Shown piece after piece: positions 1-12,800 of a DNA stretch of 64,000 nt. Positions within the stretch are counted from its first letter, which is position 1; the number at the start of each line of letters is the position of its first letter. The notes beneath the pieces were generated by a model. It was not told where the DNA came from. It did no database searches and saw only the letters and a list, made by a program, of their open reading frames with translations. The stretch is from Diacronema lutheri (lineage: Eukaryota; Haptophyta; Pavlovophyceae; Pavlovales; Pavlovaceae): the NCBI GenBank assembly GCA_019448385.1, contig JAGTXO010000024.1:350001-414000 (forward strand). Direction: 5' to 3'. The translations under genes and the position numbers were made by a program.

Positions 1-384
1 GCAGCGAACGCTGCGCCGCGCGCACAGGCCGCGGCCGCGCGCGCGCCGTGCGCGGCCGGCGGCGCCGGTCGTTCGGCGCAGCAGCGCAACGTTGCGCCGA
101 TGGCTGCCGAACGATGGCTGCCGGCGCAGCAGCGCAGCGCGCTCGCATGCCCGTCGTTCCTCGGCGCTCCGATGGCTGCCGCCCACTCGCACGCCGCCGC
201 CGCACGCGCGCCGCCGGCCGCGAGCGCGGCCGTGCGTTGCGCCGAGGCGGCGACGGCGAGCTGCCCCGTGTGCGGCGCGCAGGCGCCGCGCGGCGCGTGC
301 GGCGACTGGCTCGAGCGGCACCAGAGCGAGTGCTTTGCGCTCGGCGTCGGAGGGCTCGACGATTTCTTCGCGGTTGACTTTTGA
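1..384 (+). CDS. 3' end of an unknown protein with a C2HC zinc finger (partial)
   Basis: The frame is open from the window edge to a TGA at 382-384, so this looks like the last part of a gene that begins to the left. A methionine at 100 is in frame but need not be the start. The C-terminal 40 residues contain CPVC, then a spacer of 15 residues, then H-x3-C. This is the spacing style of C2HC ubiquitin-binding (UBZ/Rad18-type) fingers found in DNA-damage proteins. The rest is alanine- and arginine-rich and uninformative. The family assignment is a guess from one motif, and the frame could also be a chance open frame in GC-rich DNA. Confidence 0.3.
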   Translation, partial: AANAAPRAQAAAARAPCAAGGAGRSAQQRNVAPMAAERWLPAQQRSALACPSFLGAPMAAAHSHAAAARAPPAASAAVRCAEAATASCPVCGAQAPRGACGDWLERHQSECFALGVGGLDDFFAVDF

Positions 385-1318
385 GGAGCGCGCGCCGCGA
401 TGACGATGGGTGACCGAGCACGTGGACTAATGCTCCGTATATACGGTTTGTCCGAATCCGATGGGTGTGCCACTTGGGCACACCCCCTTGCGCGTGTTTG
501 GGAAGGGGCGTGAGCCCCCTGATGCGCGCGCGAAGGGCGACGGTGTAGCCTCGAATTGCCTACCAGTGTAGGCTTGGGGACAATGCCGTGTACACGACGT
601 CCTGGCGAGCGCGCGCAGCCTGAGCGTATCGGTCACCACACGGGCGCCCAGCGGTCCTCGCCTCGCCGCCACCGTGGGCGACGCTGCGTCGCCACGCGGA
701 AGCAGTGCTGCGCGGCGGCGCGAACAGCGCCACCGCGTCTGCAGCGCGAACGAACGCCTGCGCACAGCCACGCGGGACACAAGCTCGGGTCGGCTGGCGC
801 GAGGATGCGCGAAGGGCCGGCCGGATGCGCGATGGCGCGCGCGCGCACCCGGTGCGCTCTCGCGGAACGGCCCCTCTCGCACAAGGCGCTGGACCAGGCC
901 GGCTTGGCACGCCCTGTGCGACAGTGGGCGGTCGCGCCGGCAAATGCGATCGGGCGCTGGTGGGTGGGCCCAAGGGCCGAGCGCACGGGCGCACACGCAA
1001 CACCGCGTGGCGCGCGCGCGGCGCAGCTCGCTGCAGCAGGCGCGCGTCGTCGCACCTGCCTGCGCTTACGCGCGCGCGTCCATCGTCGACGCCTGTTCAA
1101 CCTCATGCCATGCCCGCCCCCTCCCCCGGCCCCTCGCCTTGCCAGCCCCACATCCCCCCCAACCCCCCCCCCCAAGCCGCGCCAACGGGCGAACAGTCTC
1201 ACGGCACGAAGAGCGTTCTCCGCGCAATCGGCCGTCTCGCGACGCACAGGTCGCGGCACGGTCGTCGGTGCTGACGGTCGCCACGGCCGCTGCTCGCGCA
1301 GCGGCCGCAGCAGCCACG
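385..1318. other. Intergenic region with no supported gene
   Basis: Several overlapping open frames exist on both strands, but all are arginine/alanine-rich shadows with no motif. It lies downstream of the 3' end of the Fanzor-type gene. This is where a guide (omega) RNA of a Fanzor locus would be expected if one exists. I could not recognise one by eye. Confidence 0.4.
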
Positions 1319-1416
1319 TCACCCGCCGTCGTCGCCATCGCTGCCACTCTCGTCGTCGTCGTCGCTGCCGCCCTCGTCGCCATCGCCAGCGCCATCGTCG
1401 CCGCCGTCACCGTCGC

Positions 1417-1447
<31 letters not shown>

Positions 1448-3830
1448 GTCGTCGTCATCGTCGTCGCCGCCGCCGCCGCCGCCGTCGTCGGCACGCGCCT
1501 CCCACACGGCTCGCACCAGCTCCCAGCGATCGGGCGTCGAGGTGATGTCGTCGGCCCGCCCGTCGAGCTGCGCGATCATGTCGAGCACGTCGTGGTAGAT
1601 GCCGCGCGCGCCCGCCAGGTCGCGGTGCTCCACCATGCGCCCACCGTCGCAGCGCGGGCAGCGCAAGAGCGCGTGGACCTTGCGTGCTGAGCCGCGAGCG
1701 GCCGGCAGAAAGTCCTGCTCGACGACCGCGCAGCAGCGCTGCAGCTTGCCCGGCGCGACCTCGCGCACGCGCGAGCAGTGCATGCTCGTGTACGGCTCGG
1801 GCACGTAGACCACCGCCACGCCGCGCGCGCGCAGCGCGCGCGTCACGCCGACGACGAAGGCGGGCGGCGCGCCCTTTGGGTGCGCGCCCGGCCGCCCGCG
1901 GCCACGCATGCGGCCGGCGCGCTGGTCGCGCAGCCAGTCGCCGACGCAGACGAGCAGCTGCGACTTCTTCACGCCGTCGACGCAGTGCGCCCCGATGACC
2001 GCCTCTGCCGCGCGCGCCGCCGCACGGCCGCGCGCCGCGCCGTCGCTGCGCCAGCGCTCGCGCCGCCGCTCGCGCGGGAGGTAGACGGCCGGCCCCGCAC
2101 GGTCGCGCACCGCCTGCCCACCGTCGCGGCGGGCGAGGAAGTCGTCCTTGTCCACGGCGTTGGCGCTCGGCAGGTCCCCCAGCGCCGCCTCGAGCGCCTC
2201 GACGACGAATTTGCCCTGCGCGTCCGTGCGCGTCGCGCGCCGCGCGTTGAAGGTCGCATCCGCGCGCCGCGCAAAGCCGGCGCCGCGCGCGCGCTGCCGC
2301 TGCGTCATCTGCGTGCTGACCGCGCCGCGCCGCGGGAGGCGCGAGAAGGTCGTCCAGCCGCACGGCCCGGCGTCGATGGCCACGACGTTGCGCAGGCCCG
2401 TGCGCACGAGCAGATGCAGCTGCCGGGCCGACGCGTGCAGCAGCGGAGCGCGCGGCTCGCGGCAGCGGCGCGCGAGCCACTCGCCCTCGCGCGCGCCAGC
2501 GGCGGCCGTGCCCGCCTCGGCGCCGTCCGTCGCCGGCGCCGCGCTGTCCGACGGCTCGACGGGCGCCGGCACGCGCACGTGGCAAAACGTGTGCACGCCG
2601 ACGCCGTCGGTGTCGACCGACGTGACGGGCTCCCGGCCCGGCAGGTGTGCGGGCGGCAACGGCGTGCGCCCCACCCACGTCCGCCGCGCGTCGGCGGCGA
2701 GGCCGGCGGGCGGCCGCTCGCGCCCGGCGTAGTCGAAGGCGCGATTGGAGATGTCGAAGACGAGCGCAAAGATGCAATACCTGATCCGCACGTCGCTCGT
2801 CACCGGTCGGCCCTCCTTGTTGAACGGCACGGCCGGCGTGCCGTCGTGGTTGAGCAGCCCGCGCGCCCAAGCCCGCACGGCGGTGCGGTCCGTCTCGGAC
2901 GCGCTGGCCCAGATTGCACGCGCGTCGAGGCGCACGTAGCGCGGCACCTGCGCCTGGCGCCGCGGCAGGATGCCGTACGGTGGCGCGGTGCCGGTCAGCT
3001 CGGTGTAGACGCCCGCGAGCCGGCGCAGCAGTGCGTGGCCCTCTTTCCGGTGCTCCTTCCGCTTGAGGAAGTAGTTGGTGTAGTGGCGGGTGCCTGTCCA
3101 CTCCTCGGTCGATGCGCACGTGTAGTCCACGCCCTTGAGGACCATCGCGCCCAGGTGCGGCCTGAGCGCCATCGGCGCGTCGCCCGCCGCGCCACTCGCG
3201 TCGCCCGTGAGCAGCAGCGTCGAGAGCGCCTTGGCCAGCGCGTTGCGCTCTTCGCGCTTGCGAGGCGCGTTCGCGTCGCGCTCCACGGCGTAGCGCACAA
3301 TCGCCTTAAGCAGCGGCGACACGACGCGCCGCGGGTGCTCGATGCACGCCGTCGCCACCTCCGTCGCGGCAAAGTCCATCACGTCTCCCAGCTTGCGCTT
3401 GCTGCACGGCCGATCCGCATCCATCACACGGCGGCACGCCTCCTTGTACAGCGCCTTGGCGCGGGCGTGGCCCGATTCGCCGTCCGTACGGTGCCTCGTG
3501 CCACCGACGCCGATGCTCTGGAAGACGGCCTGCACGACCGTCTTGTTTGGCACGGTCGTCTCCGCTTGGCCCTCGCAGCGAGCCTGGACGTTGAGCGCGT
3601 CGTAGACGCGCACGACTGTGTGCTGCACCTCCACGACGAGCGCGTTCATCCAGTCGCGCGCCTCGTCGTGCACAGCGTGCGGCCCCGTGTTGCGCGTCGA
3701 GCCACGCCCGCCTCGTGCGCCGACGCCCGTCGTGCCGTCGCCCTTGGCGCGGCCTCGGCCGCCCGTCGTGCCGCCCCCGCCCGCATCGCGCGCGCCCGCG
3801 CCGCCCGACTCGCCGCCGCCCGACGCGCCG

Positions 3831-3861
<31 letters not shown>

Positions 3862-6800
3862 GCGCCGGCGACGCCGAGCGGCCGCGGCCGCGCGCGTCCG
3901 ACGGCGGCGCCGACGCGCCGCGGCCGCGGCCGCGGCGCGTCGGCGGCGGCGCCGAGGCGCCGCCGTGGACGCGCGCGCGCGCCGCCGAGCGGCCGCGCGG
4001 TGGCGCCGCCGAGCGGCCGCGCGGTGGCGCCGACAGCGCGTCGGGCATCGGCTCGTCTGGCAACTCTTCGCGCGGCGGCGCGTCGGGCATCGGCTCGTCC
4101 GGCGACGCGGCGGGCGGCGCGGCCGGCAGCTCGGGCGGCGGGCCGGCCGGCGCGCCCACGCGCGCCGCAAATCCCTCGCACGGATGGCCGCTGCCGGCCG
4201 GCGGGCGCGCCGCCTGCAGGCCGCCACCGTCGCCGATGCCGTGCTCGCCGATGCTGCGCGTCATCAGCCCGTGCAGGCAGTCGAGCACCGCCGCGCAGCG
4301 CGCCGCCTCAACGCCGCCCTCGCCGCCGGGCGCGCGCACGAGCAGCTCGACCACCGCGTCGCGCAGCGCCGGCGGCCCGCCGGCCTCGGCGGCCGGGCCC
4401 ACGCACGCCGAGCGCAGCTCCGCGACGAGCCCCTCCGCGAGGTCGCGCGCCTCGCGCCCCCCCTCGTTCGCAAAGGCGTAGCACACAAAGTTGGCCGCCG
4501 CGCCGTGGCGACGCCTTGGCTGGTCGGCGACGAGCAGCCCGGCGGGCGCGTCGGCGCCCTCGCGCCACAGCACGACGGCGAGCAGCGCGCACGCGCCGGC
4601 CAGCGCCTCGCGCCCCTGGCGCACGAGCTCCGGCCCGTCGCGCAGCGCGAGCGCCACGCGCAGCGTCCGGCGCTGCTGCGACTGCCGCGTGAGCCAGGTG
4701 CATGCCGCCGCAAAGGCGTCGACGCGGACCGTCCCGCCCGGCGCGCTCATCGACGCGCGTAGCGCGTCGGCCGCGTCGGCCGCGGCGGCTGCGACGGACG
4801 CGGCAACGGCCTCGGCGTCGGCGGCCACGTCGGCGACGTCCGCGTCGCCGGCCTCGGCGCGCGCGCGCGTCGTCGGCGCGACGCCGTCGACGGTCGCCCA
4901 CTCGACCAGGAGCGCGAGCTGCCGCCGCACCGCGTGCAGCGCGTCGTCGATGCCGCGCGCGGTGGCGAGCGCGGCGACGGCGGCGACGCCGCCCTCGGCG
5001 TCTGCGGCGGCCGCGACGCGCTCGAGGCAGAGCAGCATGGCGACGCGCGAGTTGGACGCGCGCGTCGGCTGCGGCGCGCGCCGCACGCACACCGCCACGC
5101 TGGGCGCGAGCAGCGCCGCGGCGCGCCGCAGCGCGCCGTGCGCGCGCGCGTGCGCCCACCGCGGCTGGCCCGTCGTCGGGTGCGTCGCGCGCGTCGGCAC
5201 GAAGCCGTCCGCGCGCGCCACGGCGCCGTCGGCGGTCACGTGCAGCACGAGCAGCGCCGCGCCGACCTGGCTCATGGGGAGGGGCACGAGCACGCGCGCC
5301 GGCTTGCCCGCCGCGTTCGCCGCGCCGAGCGCGCGCGCGAGCGCGTCGGTGCCCGCCGCGGGCGCCTCCGCGTCGGCCATCTCCATCGCACCCGCGGCCT
5401 CCGTCGCGCCGGCGGCCTCGAGCGCGAGCAGCTGTGCGGGCGTGAGCATGTGCAGCACGCGCGCATCGCCGCCCGGCAGGGTGTGCACCTGCGCGATGTG
5501 CGCCGCCTCCGCGGCGAGGACGGCGAGCGGCAGCTTGGGCCTGCGCCGCTGAGCGATGGCGCGCCGCCCCTCCTCGGCCAGGCGCGCGCCGCGGCAGCTC
5601 GCCGCCACGCGCCCCTCGAGCGACGCCTCGTACGCCGCTTTGAAGACCTTCTCGCTCGCGCACCGGGCGTGCGGCGGCGCGTCGAGGTGCGCGAGCGGCT
5701 CGGGGTGCGGCGGCGCGAGCGCGGCGCGGTGGCGCTGCGCGCGCGCGGCGCCGACGGCCCGCTCGGCGAGCAGCCGCTCCGCGTACTCGACGGTCGGGCG
5801 GCTCGCCGCTCGACGCGCCGCAGCGTCGCGCGCGCCCTCCGAGCCCGGCCTGCTCACGCCCTCGAGCCAGCGTCGATCGACCGCAAACGGGTCGCGCGGC
5901 AACGCCGCGACCCGCGCCGACCGGCGGACGCTGATCGGCCGCTTGCCCGGCGCCCCGCTCGTCGCGCCCTCGTCCTCGGCCGCTCCCCGCGCGCCATCGT
6001 CGTTGCCACCCGCGCCCGCGCCGCTGCCGCCTGCGCCGCTGCCGCTGCCACACGCGCCCGCGCCCGCGCCGCTGCCGTTGCCGCCGCCGCCCGCGCCCGC
6101 GCCGCCCGCGCCTGGGCCCGCGCGCGCCGTCGCATCGGCCGTCGCAGGCGGGTCGGTGCGCTCGTAGAGCAGCGCGCACAGACTCCAGCGTCGCAGCCCG
6201 TCGGCGTCCGACTCGACGCCCGCCGCCGCGCGCGCCATCTCGGCCCAGCGCGCGAGTCGCGCCCGCCCGCCCGCGCAGCGCACCCACATCCCACCGTGGC
6301 GCGCGAAGGCCACCACGTTCGCCGGCGCGCGGCCGCTGCGCACGAGCACGCCGCGCAGCTGCAGGCGCGCGCGCGCGGCGCGGCGCGTCGGCGCGTCGGC
6401 CGAACCTCCGGCCTCCGCGCCGCGCACCGGCGCCACAGCCCGGTCGGCCGCACCGCCGTCGTCGAGCGGCACGCTCTGCGCGAGCGTCGGCGGCGCGCCA
6501 CCACGCGGCGCGCCGCCGCCCGGCGCAACGCGGACGACGACCGCTCGCGGCACGGCCACCGCCGCGAGCGCGTCCTCGCCACTCAGCTCGCCCCGCAGCC
6601 ACGCGCCGAATTCGGCTGCGGTCGGCGCCTCCGCGCCGTCGACCGGCGCGTACGTCACGGTGGGGACGCCTCCGTCGCTCTCGTCCAGCAGCGCGTCGGC
6701 GAGCTGCGCGACGAGCGCGGCCGGGTCCATGTCCGCCGCGCCCGCGCCCGCGCCGCTCGCGCCGAGCGCCGCCGCGAGCTCGACCGCGGCGTCCCGCGCC

Positions 6801-9800
6801 GCGACCTCCCCCGCCACCTCCGCCGCGATCGTCTCCTTTGGCGCGTTGGCGTTGAGCGCGGGCGCGCGCAGGGCGCGCAGCGCGCGCCGCACGAGGCCGC
6901 CGATGGCGCCCGCGTCAACGTCAACGGCGCCGTCGCCGGCGTGCGCAAACGTGGTGCCAAACAGCGCGTGCAGCGCCGCGCCGAGCACGGCGGGGACGTT
7001 GGCGCTCGCGGCGAGGGCGAGGGGCCGTCGGCGCGCGCCCTCGTGCACGCCCTGCGGCACGCCACGCGCTCGCTCGAGCTTGCGCACGCGCGGGTTCGGC
7101 CGCAGCCGGGGCGGCGCCGCGTTGGCGGCCTCGAGCTTGAGCTCCGCTCGGCGCGCGCGCACGCGCCGCCAGTGCCGCGCGACGAGCGGGAGCGCAACGT
7201 CGACCCACCTCGCGTCCCGGCGCACCACGTGCGCCAACGGTCGGACGTTGACGAAGGGTGCGTCCTGCAGGTACACGGACGACGCGAGGCCGAGGCAGAG
7301 CATGCCGAGCTGCAGCTGCGGCACGTCCGTCGACGGCGGACCGGCGGCGTGCATCTTGACCTCGCGCGCGCCCGTCTTCGTCTTGACCTCGACGTAGTGC
7401 AGCGTGTCCTTGGGGTCGAGCCACAGCGCGTCGGCCGAATGGGCGAGCGGCGCGTGCGGCTGCGAGTGCTCCCACGGCACGAGCGGCAGATTCCGCACGA
7501 TGGTGCCGCCGTGCGCTTGGACAAACCTCGCGAGCGCCAGCGGCTCGTTGATGTGGCCCTGCGTCATCTCCGGCGTCGTGATGCCCACAGTCGCCACGCG
7601 GCGCGCCTGCACCTCGACGAGGTTGTCGAGCATCGCGCCGTCGCCCCCGAGCACGGTGCGCGCGGTGCTGCCCGTCGTGTAGTCGAGGCGCTCCTCGAGC
7701 CACGCGGGGGTGTTCTGCGCGGGTGCGCCCGCCCGCACGCGCGCGAGCACCGACCGCAGCGCCGCCGCATCGCCACCGCGCGTCTCGAGGTCAGTCGCCA
7801 GCTTCGCGAGCGCATCCACCTCCTCGAAGGCGTCGACGATACGCCCACCGGGCGGACGTGTCGGCGGCTCGAGTTGCGCAAACGCGGGGCCGGGGCGGGG
7901 CGCCCTGGCGGAGCCGGCGCCACCCGCGCCGCCGCCGCCGCGCCCGCCACTGCCGCGCCCGCCGCCGCGCCCGCCGCCGCGCCCGCCGCCGCCGCCGCCG
8001 CCGCCGCGCCCGCGCCCGCGCCCGCCGCCGCCGCCGCCGCCCGCCGCGCCGCCGCCGCCACCGCCGGCAGCGGCTGCTCGCACGCCGGGCTCGTCCGCGC
8101 CCGAGGCGCCGGCGTCGACCGCCCCGTGGGGCTGCGCCGCCGCCCGCGCCGGCGCGCGACGCGCGGGCGGCGTGCGCGCGCGTGCGAGCGCACCCTCGTC
8201 GCCCACGCCACCGCCACGCCCACCGCCGCGCCCGCCGCCACCGCGCGCGCCGCCCGACGAGCGGCCGCCCCCGCCTCCGCCGCGCCCGCCGGCGCCGCCG
8301 CCACGCGCGTCGCGCCGCGCCTCCTCCTCGTCCGCCGTCGCGCCCGAAACGGCCGCCGCGCCCGGCCCGGCGGTGGCCAGCCCGGCGGCGGCGGCGACGG
8401 GCGCGTCCGCGGCCGCCGCGGTGCCCGCCCGGCCACGCTCGCCCAGCGGCGCGCGCGGCGGCTCGGCTTCGACCGTCACGCCGGCGACCGCGCCTCGGCC
8501 ACGGGCGGCGGCAGGGGCCGGCGCGCCTCGCGCCGCCGCGCGCGGCGCGGCGGCGCGAGGCGCGGTGCTCGGCCCTGCGCCACCCGTCGTGACGGCGCGG
8601 AGCGCCGCCGCCGGCTCGCCCGCCGAATCGAGGCCGCTCGGCCCGGCGGGCGGCCCGACGCGCGCCCGCGCGGACGGGCGGTCGTCCGCCTCGTCCTCGT
8701 CGTCGGGCGGGCCGCCCGCTGCGTCGGGCGGCGCGAGGGAGCCGCGCTCGTCGCGCGCCCAGGCAACCGCCGCGTCGAGCAGCGCGCGCGACGCAGCGCC
8801 CGCCTTGTTGCCCGCGCGGCCGGCCATCGCCGCCGCGACGACGGCCTGCGCGTCGCGCGCCGCGCGCGCGAGCAGCGCCATGCTCCGCCGCATGTCGTCG
8901 AATGCGGCGACGACGTTGCCGCAGCCGCGCTTGCGCAGCGCGCTGCTGAGGTGCGGCGTGCGCACGGAGACGACGGCCGCGTGCGCATCAATCGCCGGCC
9001 AGACGGCCAGCGTCCCGACGCCGCCCGCCGCGTGCAGTTGCGCGACGGCGCTCGGGCGCTGCTCGCCCGCGCCGCCGGCGCGCGCCGCGCACTCGACGAG
9101 CCATCTGCCGGCGTCGCGCCCACCGGCGAACTCGTACGTCGCGGCGAGCGCGTAGCGCGCGCGCACGGCCGCGAGCACCGCCGCGTTGATGGCGCCCGCC
9201 GCGGCCTCGCTCCGCCGCGGCTCGGCCGCGCCCGCCGCGCCGCCGTCAGCGTCCGCGTCGGCGCCGGCGGCGTTGCCGGCGCAGGCGGCGCGGCGCGCGT
9301 GCCCGCCGGCGCACGGATCCGCCTGCTGCGTGACCGCACCGTCGCGCGCGCAGTGCAGCGCCTGCAGCCGCGGGCAGAACCAGAGCGGGTTGGCCGCCTC
9401 GAGGCAGAGCGCGACGACGTCGCGCCCCCACCCGGCGCGCGCGTCGGCGAGCAGGTGCGTCGCGAGCTTGGACGTCTGCGCGTCGGCGTGCGCGCCGCCG
9501 CCCTCGCCCTCGACGAAGAGGCCGCCCGCGCCCGCCGGACAGCGGGCGAGCACGACGAGCAGGGGCTCCGCCGCCGTCCCCGCCCGCGCCAGCTCGTTCG
9601 GCGGCACGAACGCGACGCCGCTCCCGCGCGCCCCGTCGCCGGCGCGCACGAGCGCCGCGCAGCACCGCGCGCCCGCGAGCCGCTCGACGGCCGCGCGCAC
9701 GTGCGCGAGCGCGGCGCGGGCGCCCAAATCCGAGGGCGGCGCAACCTCTGCGAGCTGCTGCTCCGTCAGCTGCAGCGTGCCCGGCCGCACCGAGAGCACG

Positions 9801-12800
9801 GCCAGGTAGTAGGCGCTGAGCAGCTCGGGCGGCAGCTCGTGCGCGCTCCGGTGGCGCAGCGCCTTGGCGCAGCCGTGCACGTCGCCGTGCAGCGCCGCGG
9901 CGCGCCCACCGCTGATCAGGCAGGGCGGCGCGTCGCCGAGCGCGCCGAGCGCGAATGCGGCGGCCGACGAGCCCTGCGGGCCGATCGCCGCCCGCGCGAT
10001 GTCGTGCGCGGCGAGCGCCAGCTCCTCGTCGCGCGCGTCGAGGCGCACGGCGGGCGCGCCGGCGGCCGCGCGCGCGGACAGCGCGCGCGCGGGCAGCGCG
10101 CGCGCGGCCGCATCGCGCGCCGCCGTGCACGCCGCCGCCGCGGCCGCCGCCCCCTCGAGCGCGCTCGCCGTGCGGTAGCGCGTGCGCGCCGCGACGAGCG
10201 CGGCGACCACGGCGGTCGGCCCGTCGAGCGCGCGGCCGATGACGACCGTCGCGGTCTGCAGCGCAAACTCGGCGCCGTCTGCGAACGCGGCGCGCAACGC
10301 GGCGGCCGCAAAGCCGTCCGCGATCGCGCCGTCCGAGCTCGCGCCGTCCGCGCTCGCGGACGGGTCGCGCGCGGCGAATCGCCAGACGTGCGCACGGTCG
10401 GCCGGACGGGCGACGTCGCGCTGCACGACGAAGAGCGCCACCTCCGACTCGGCGTCCGCCTCGCCGACCTCGAACACGCGCACCACGGCCTGCAGTCCCT
10501 CGCGCAGCGCGGCGCCGGCGGCGCGGACGGCGGCCGGGTCGATCGCGCCGCGTTTGCTCCGCGCCGCGCTGACGACGGCCGCGCCGTGCGCGCGCATCGT
10601 CGCGGCCGCCGCGGCCCACGCGGCGGGCGCCGACGACGCGCCGCTGCCCCCCGGCGCGGCTGCGAGGGCACGTGCCACCATCGCCGGCCAGAGCGCGTCG
10701 CCCACCGCCGCGCTCGGCGCGGCGCGCGGCGCGGGCGTGCGCGCGGCCGCGGCGAGCGCCTTGACGGTCGCCGCGTCGGGCCGCCGATACGCGACCAGCA
10801 GGTCGACGAACGCCTGCCGCACGTCGGCGAGCGCGTCCGCCGCAGCGCTCGCCTCGTCGCTCGGCGCCGCGGCGGCGCCACCCGCCGCGATCTGCGCCAG
10901 CCGGCGCGCGAGCGCGTGCCGGCCGCCCTCGACGCGCTCCACGTGCCCTGGCGGCGGCTGCGGTGCGTCGGCCGCGGTGGGCGCGGCTGGGCTCGCGGCG
11001 CGGCGCACGCTCGCGAGCACGCCGCCGGCGTCGGTAGCGTCCTCGCCCGTCGTGCGCACGGCGTCGACGCGCGTCCAGCCGCCGAGCGTCAGCCTGCGCC
11101 CGGCCGCCGCGCGGTCGCGCCCCGACGCGGCGCCGAGCTCGCCCGACACGACGAGCGCGCTCGCGCCCGCGGCGCCGTGCAGGTGCGCCGCGATCAGCAC
11201 GTAGGAGCTCCGCCCTGCGTTGCGCGCCTCGCGCTGCGCGCGCAGCATGTGCTCGTCGATCGCGCCGTCGCGGTCGTCGCCCGCCGCCTGCAGCCGCTCG
11301 CACGCGCGCGCGCCGAGCACGACGACGTGCGCGCGCTCGGGCGCGCCGCGGCGCGCGCGCGCGCGCTTGGCGGCGGGGGCGCGCGCCTCGTCGGCGGCGG
11401 CGCGCGCGAGCGCGAGGGCGACGTCGAACGCCGCGGCGTCGAGCGCGCCCGCCGTCGACGCGAGCGCGCGGGCGGCCTCGGGCACCTTGCGCGCGCATCG
11501 GAACGCCTCGCGCAGGTGCGCGCTCGGGGCGCCGCCGCCGCCGCCGCCCGAGTGCGCCGCGCAGCACGCCGCCTCGAGCGCGACGAGACCCTCGCCGCCC
11601 GACACGTTCGTTGCGAGCTCGCTCGACGCCTGGCTCGCGCGCTGGACGGCGGCGTCGAGGAGCGCTCGGCGGTCATCGGCGGCCGGCGCCGGCGCCGCCG
11701 CGGCGGCGGCGGGCGCGCCCGCCGCCGAGGCGCGCGCGCGGCGCGTCCGTGCCGCGCCGACGAGCACGGCATCGCCGCGCGCGAAGCGGCGCGGCGCCGC
11801 GCCCACGGGCCGCTCGTCCGCCGCGCGGTCGCGCCCCCACGCCCACGGCGTCGCGTGGCCAACGGGCTCGGCGCGGCCGCCGCGCGCGCCGCCGTGCCGG
11901 CGCCGCGCGGCCGCCGCCGCCCTTGCGCACACGGCGGCGAGCGGGCGAGGGCCGCGCGCGCCCGCCACGCCGCCGTCTCCGCCGGCGTGCAGCGTCCACT
12001 CGACGTCCCCGCGCCCGCGCGCGACGGCGAGCAGGACGTCGATCTCGAAGGCGCCCGCGAGCGCCGCGCACGCGAGCTGCGCGGGCAGCGGCCGGCCGCA
12101 CGCGCCGCCCGCGCGCAGCGCGTTGATCTCCTCAACCGTCCAGCCGTCGTGCGCGTCCGGGTTGGCGAGCAGCCACTCGACCAGCGCCACGCGCATCGCG
12201 CCCGGCGGGCCGACACGCGCCGCCGCCGCAGCGGGCAGCGCCGCGAGGACGGCGGCGAGCAGGCAATCGTTGCCCACGGGCGCGGCTGCGCCCGCGGCGC
12301 CAGCGCCGTGCGCGGGCGGCGGGCGCGCCGCGAGCGCGCGCGTGCGCACCGCCGCGCGGAGGGTCGCGGCGAGCACGGCGAGCTCGCGACGCGCGCCCTC
12401 CGCCTCGTCGGCGGCCGCGCCGCTCGGCGGCGCGTGCAGCCGCGACGCCAGGACGGCGAGCGCGCCGGGCAGCCACGGCACGAGGCCGGCGATAGGCTCG
12501 GCCGCGACGGCGGCGCACGCCGCCGAGGCGTCGGCACGGCGTGCGACACCGCCGGCGGGCCGCGTCTCGCGTGGCGCCACCGCCAGCGCGGGCTCGGCTG
12601 CGGCGTCCGCGTCCGCGTACGACGCAGCGCGCCGCACGGCGAGCTCGGCGGCGGCGGGCGGGGCGGCGGCGGGCGGGGTGTCGGCGGGTGGGGTGTCGGC
12701 GGGCGGGGCGGTGGCGGGCGATGTGGCGGTGGGCGAGGTAACGGCAAGCCAGGTCGCGATCGACGAGGTGGCGATGCGCGAATTGACGATAGGCGAGGTC

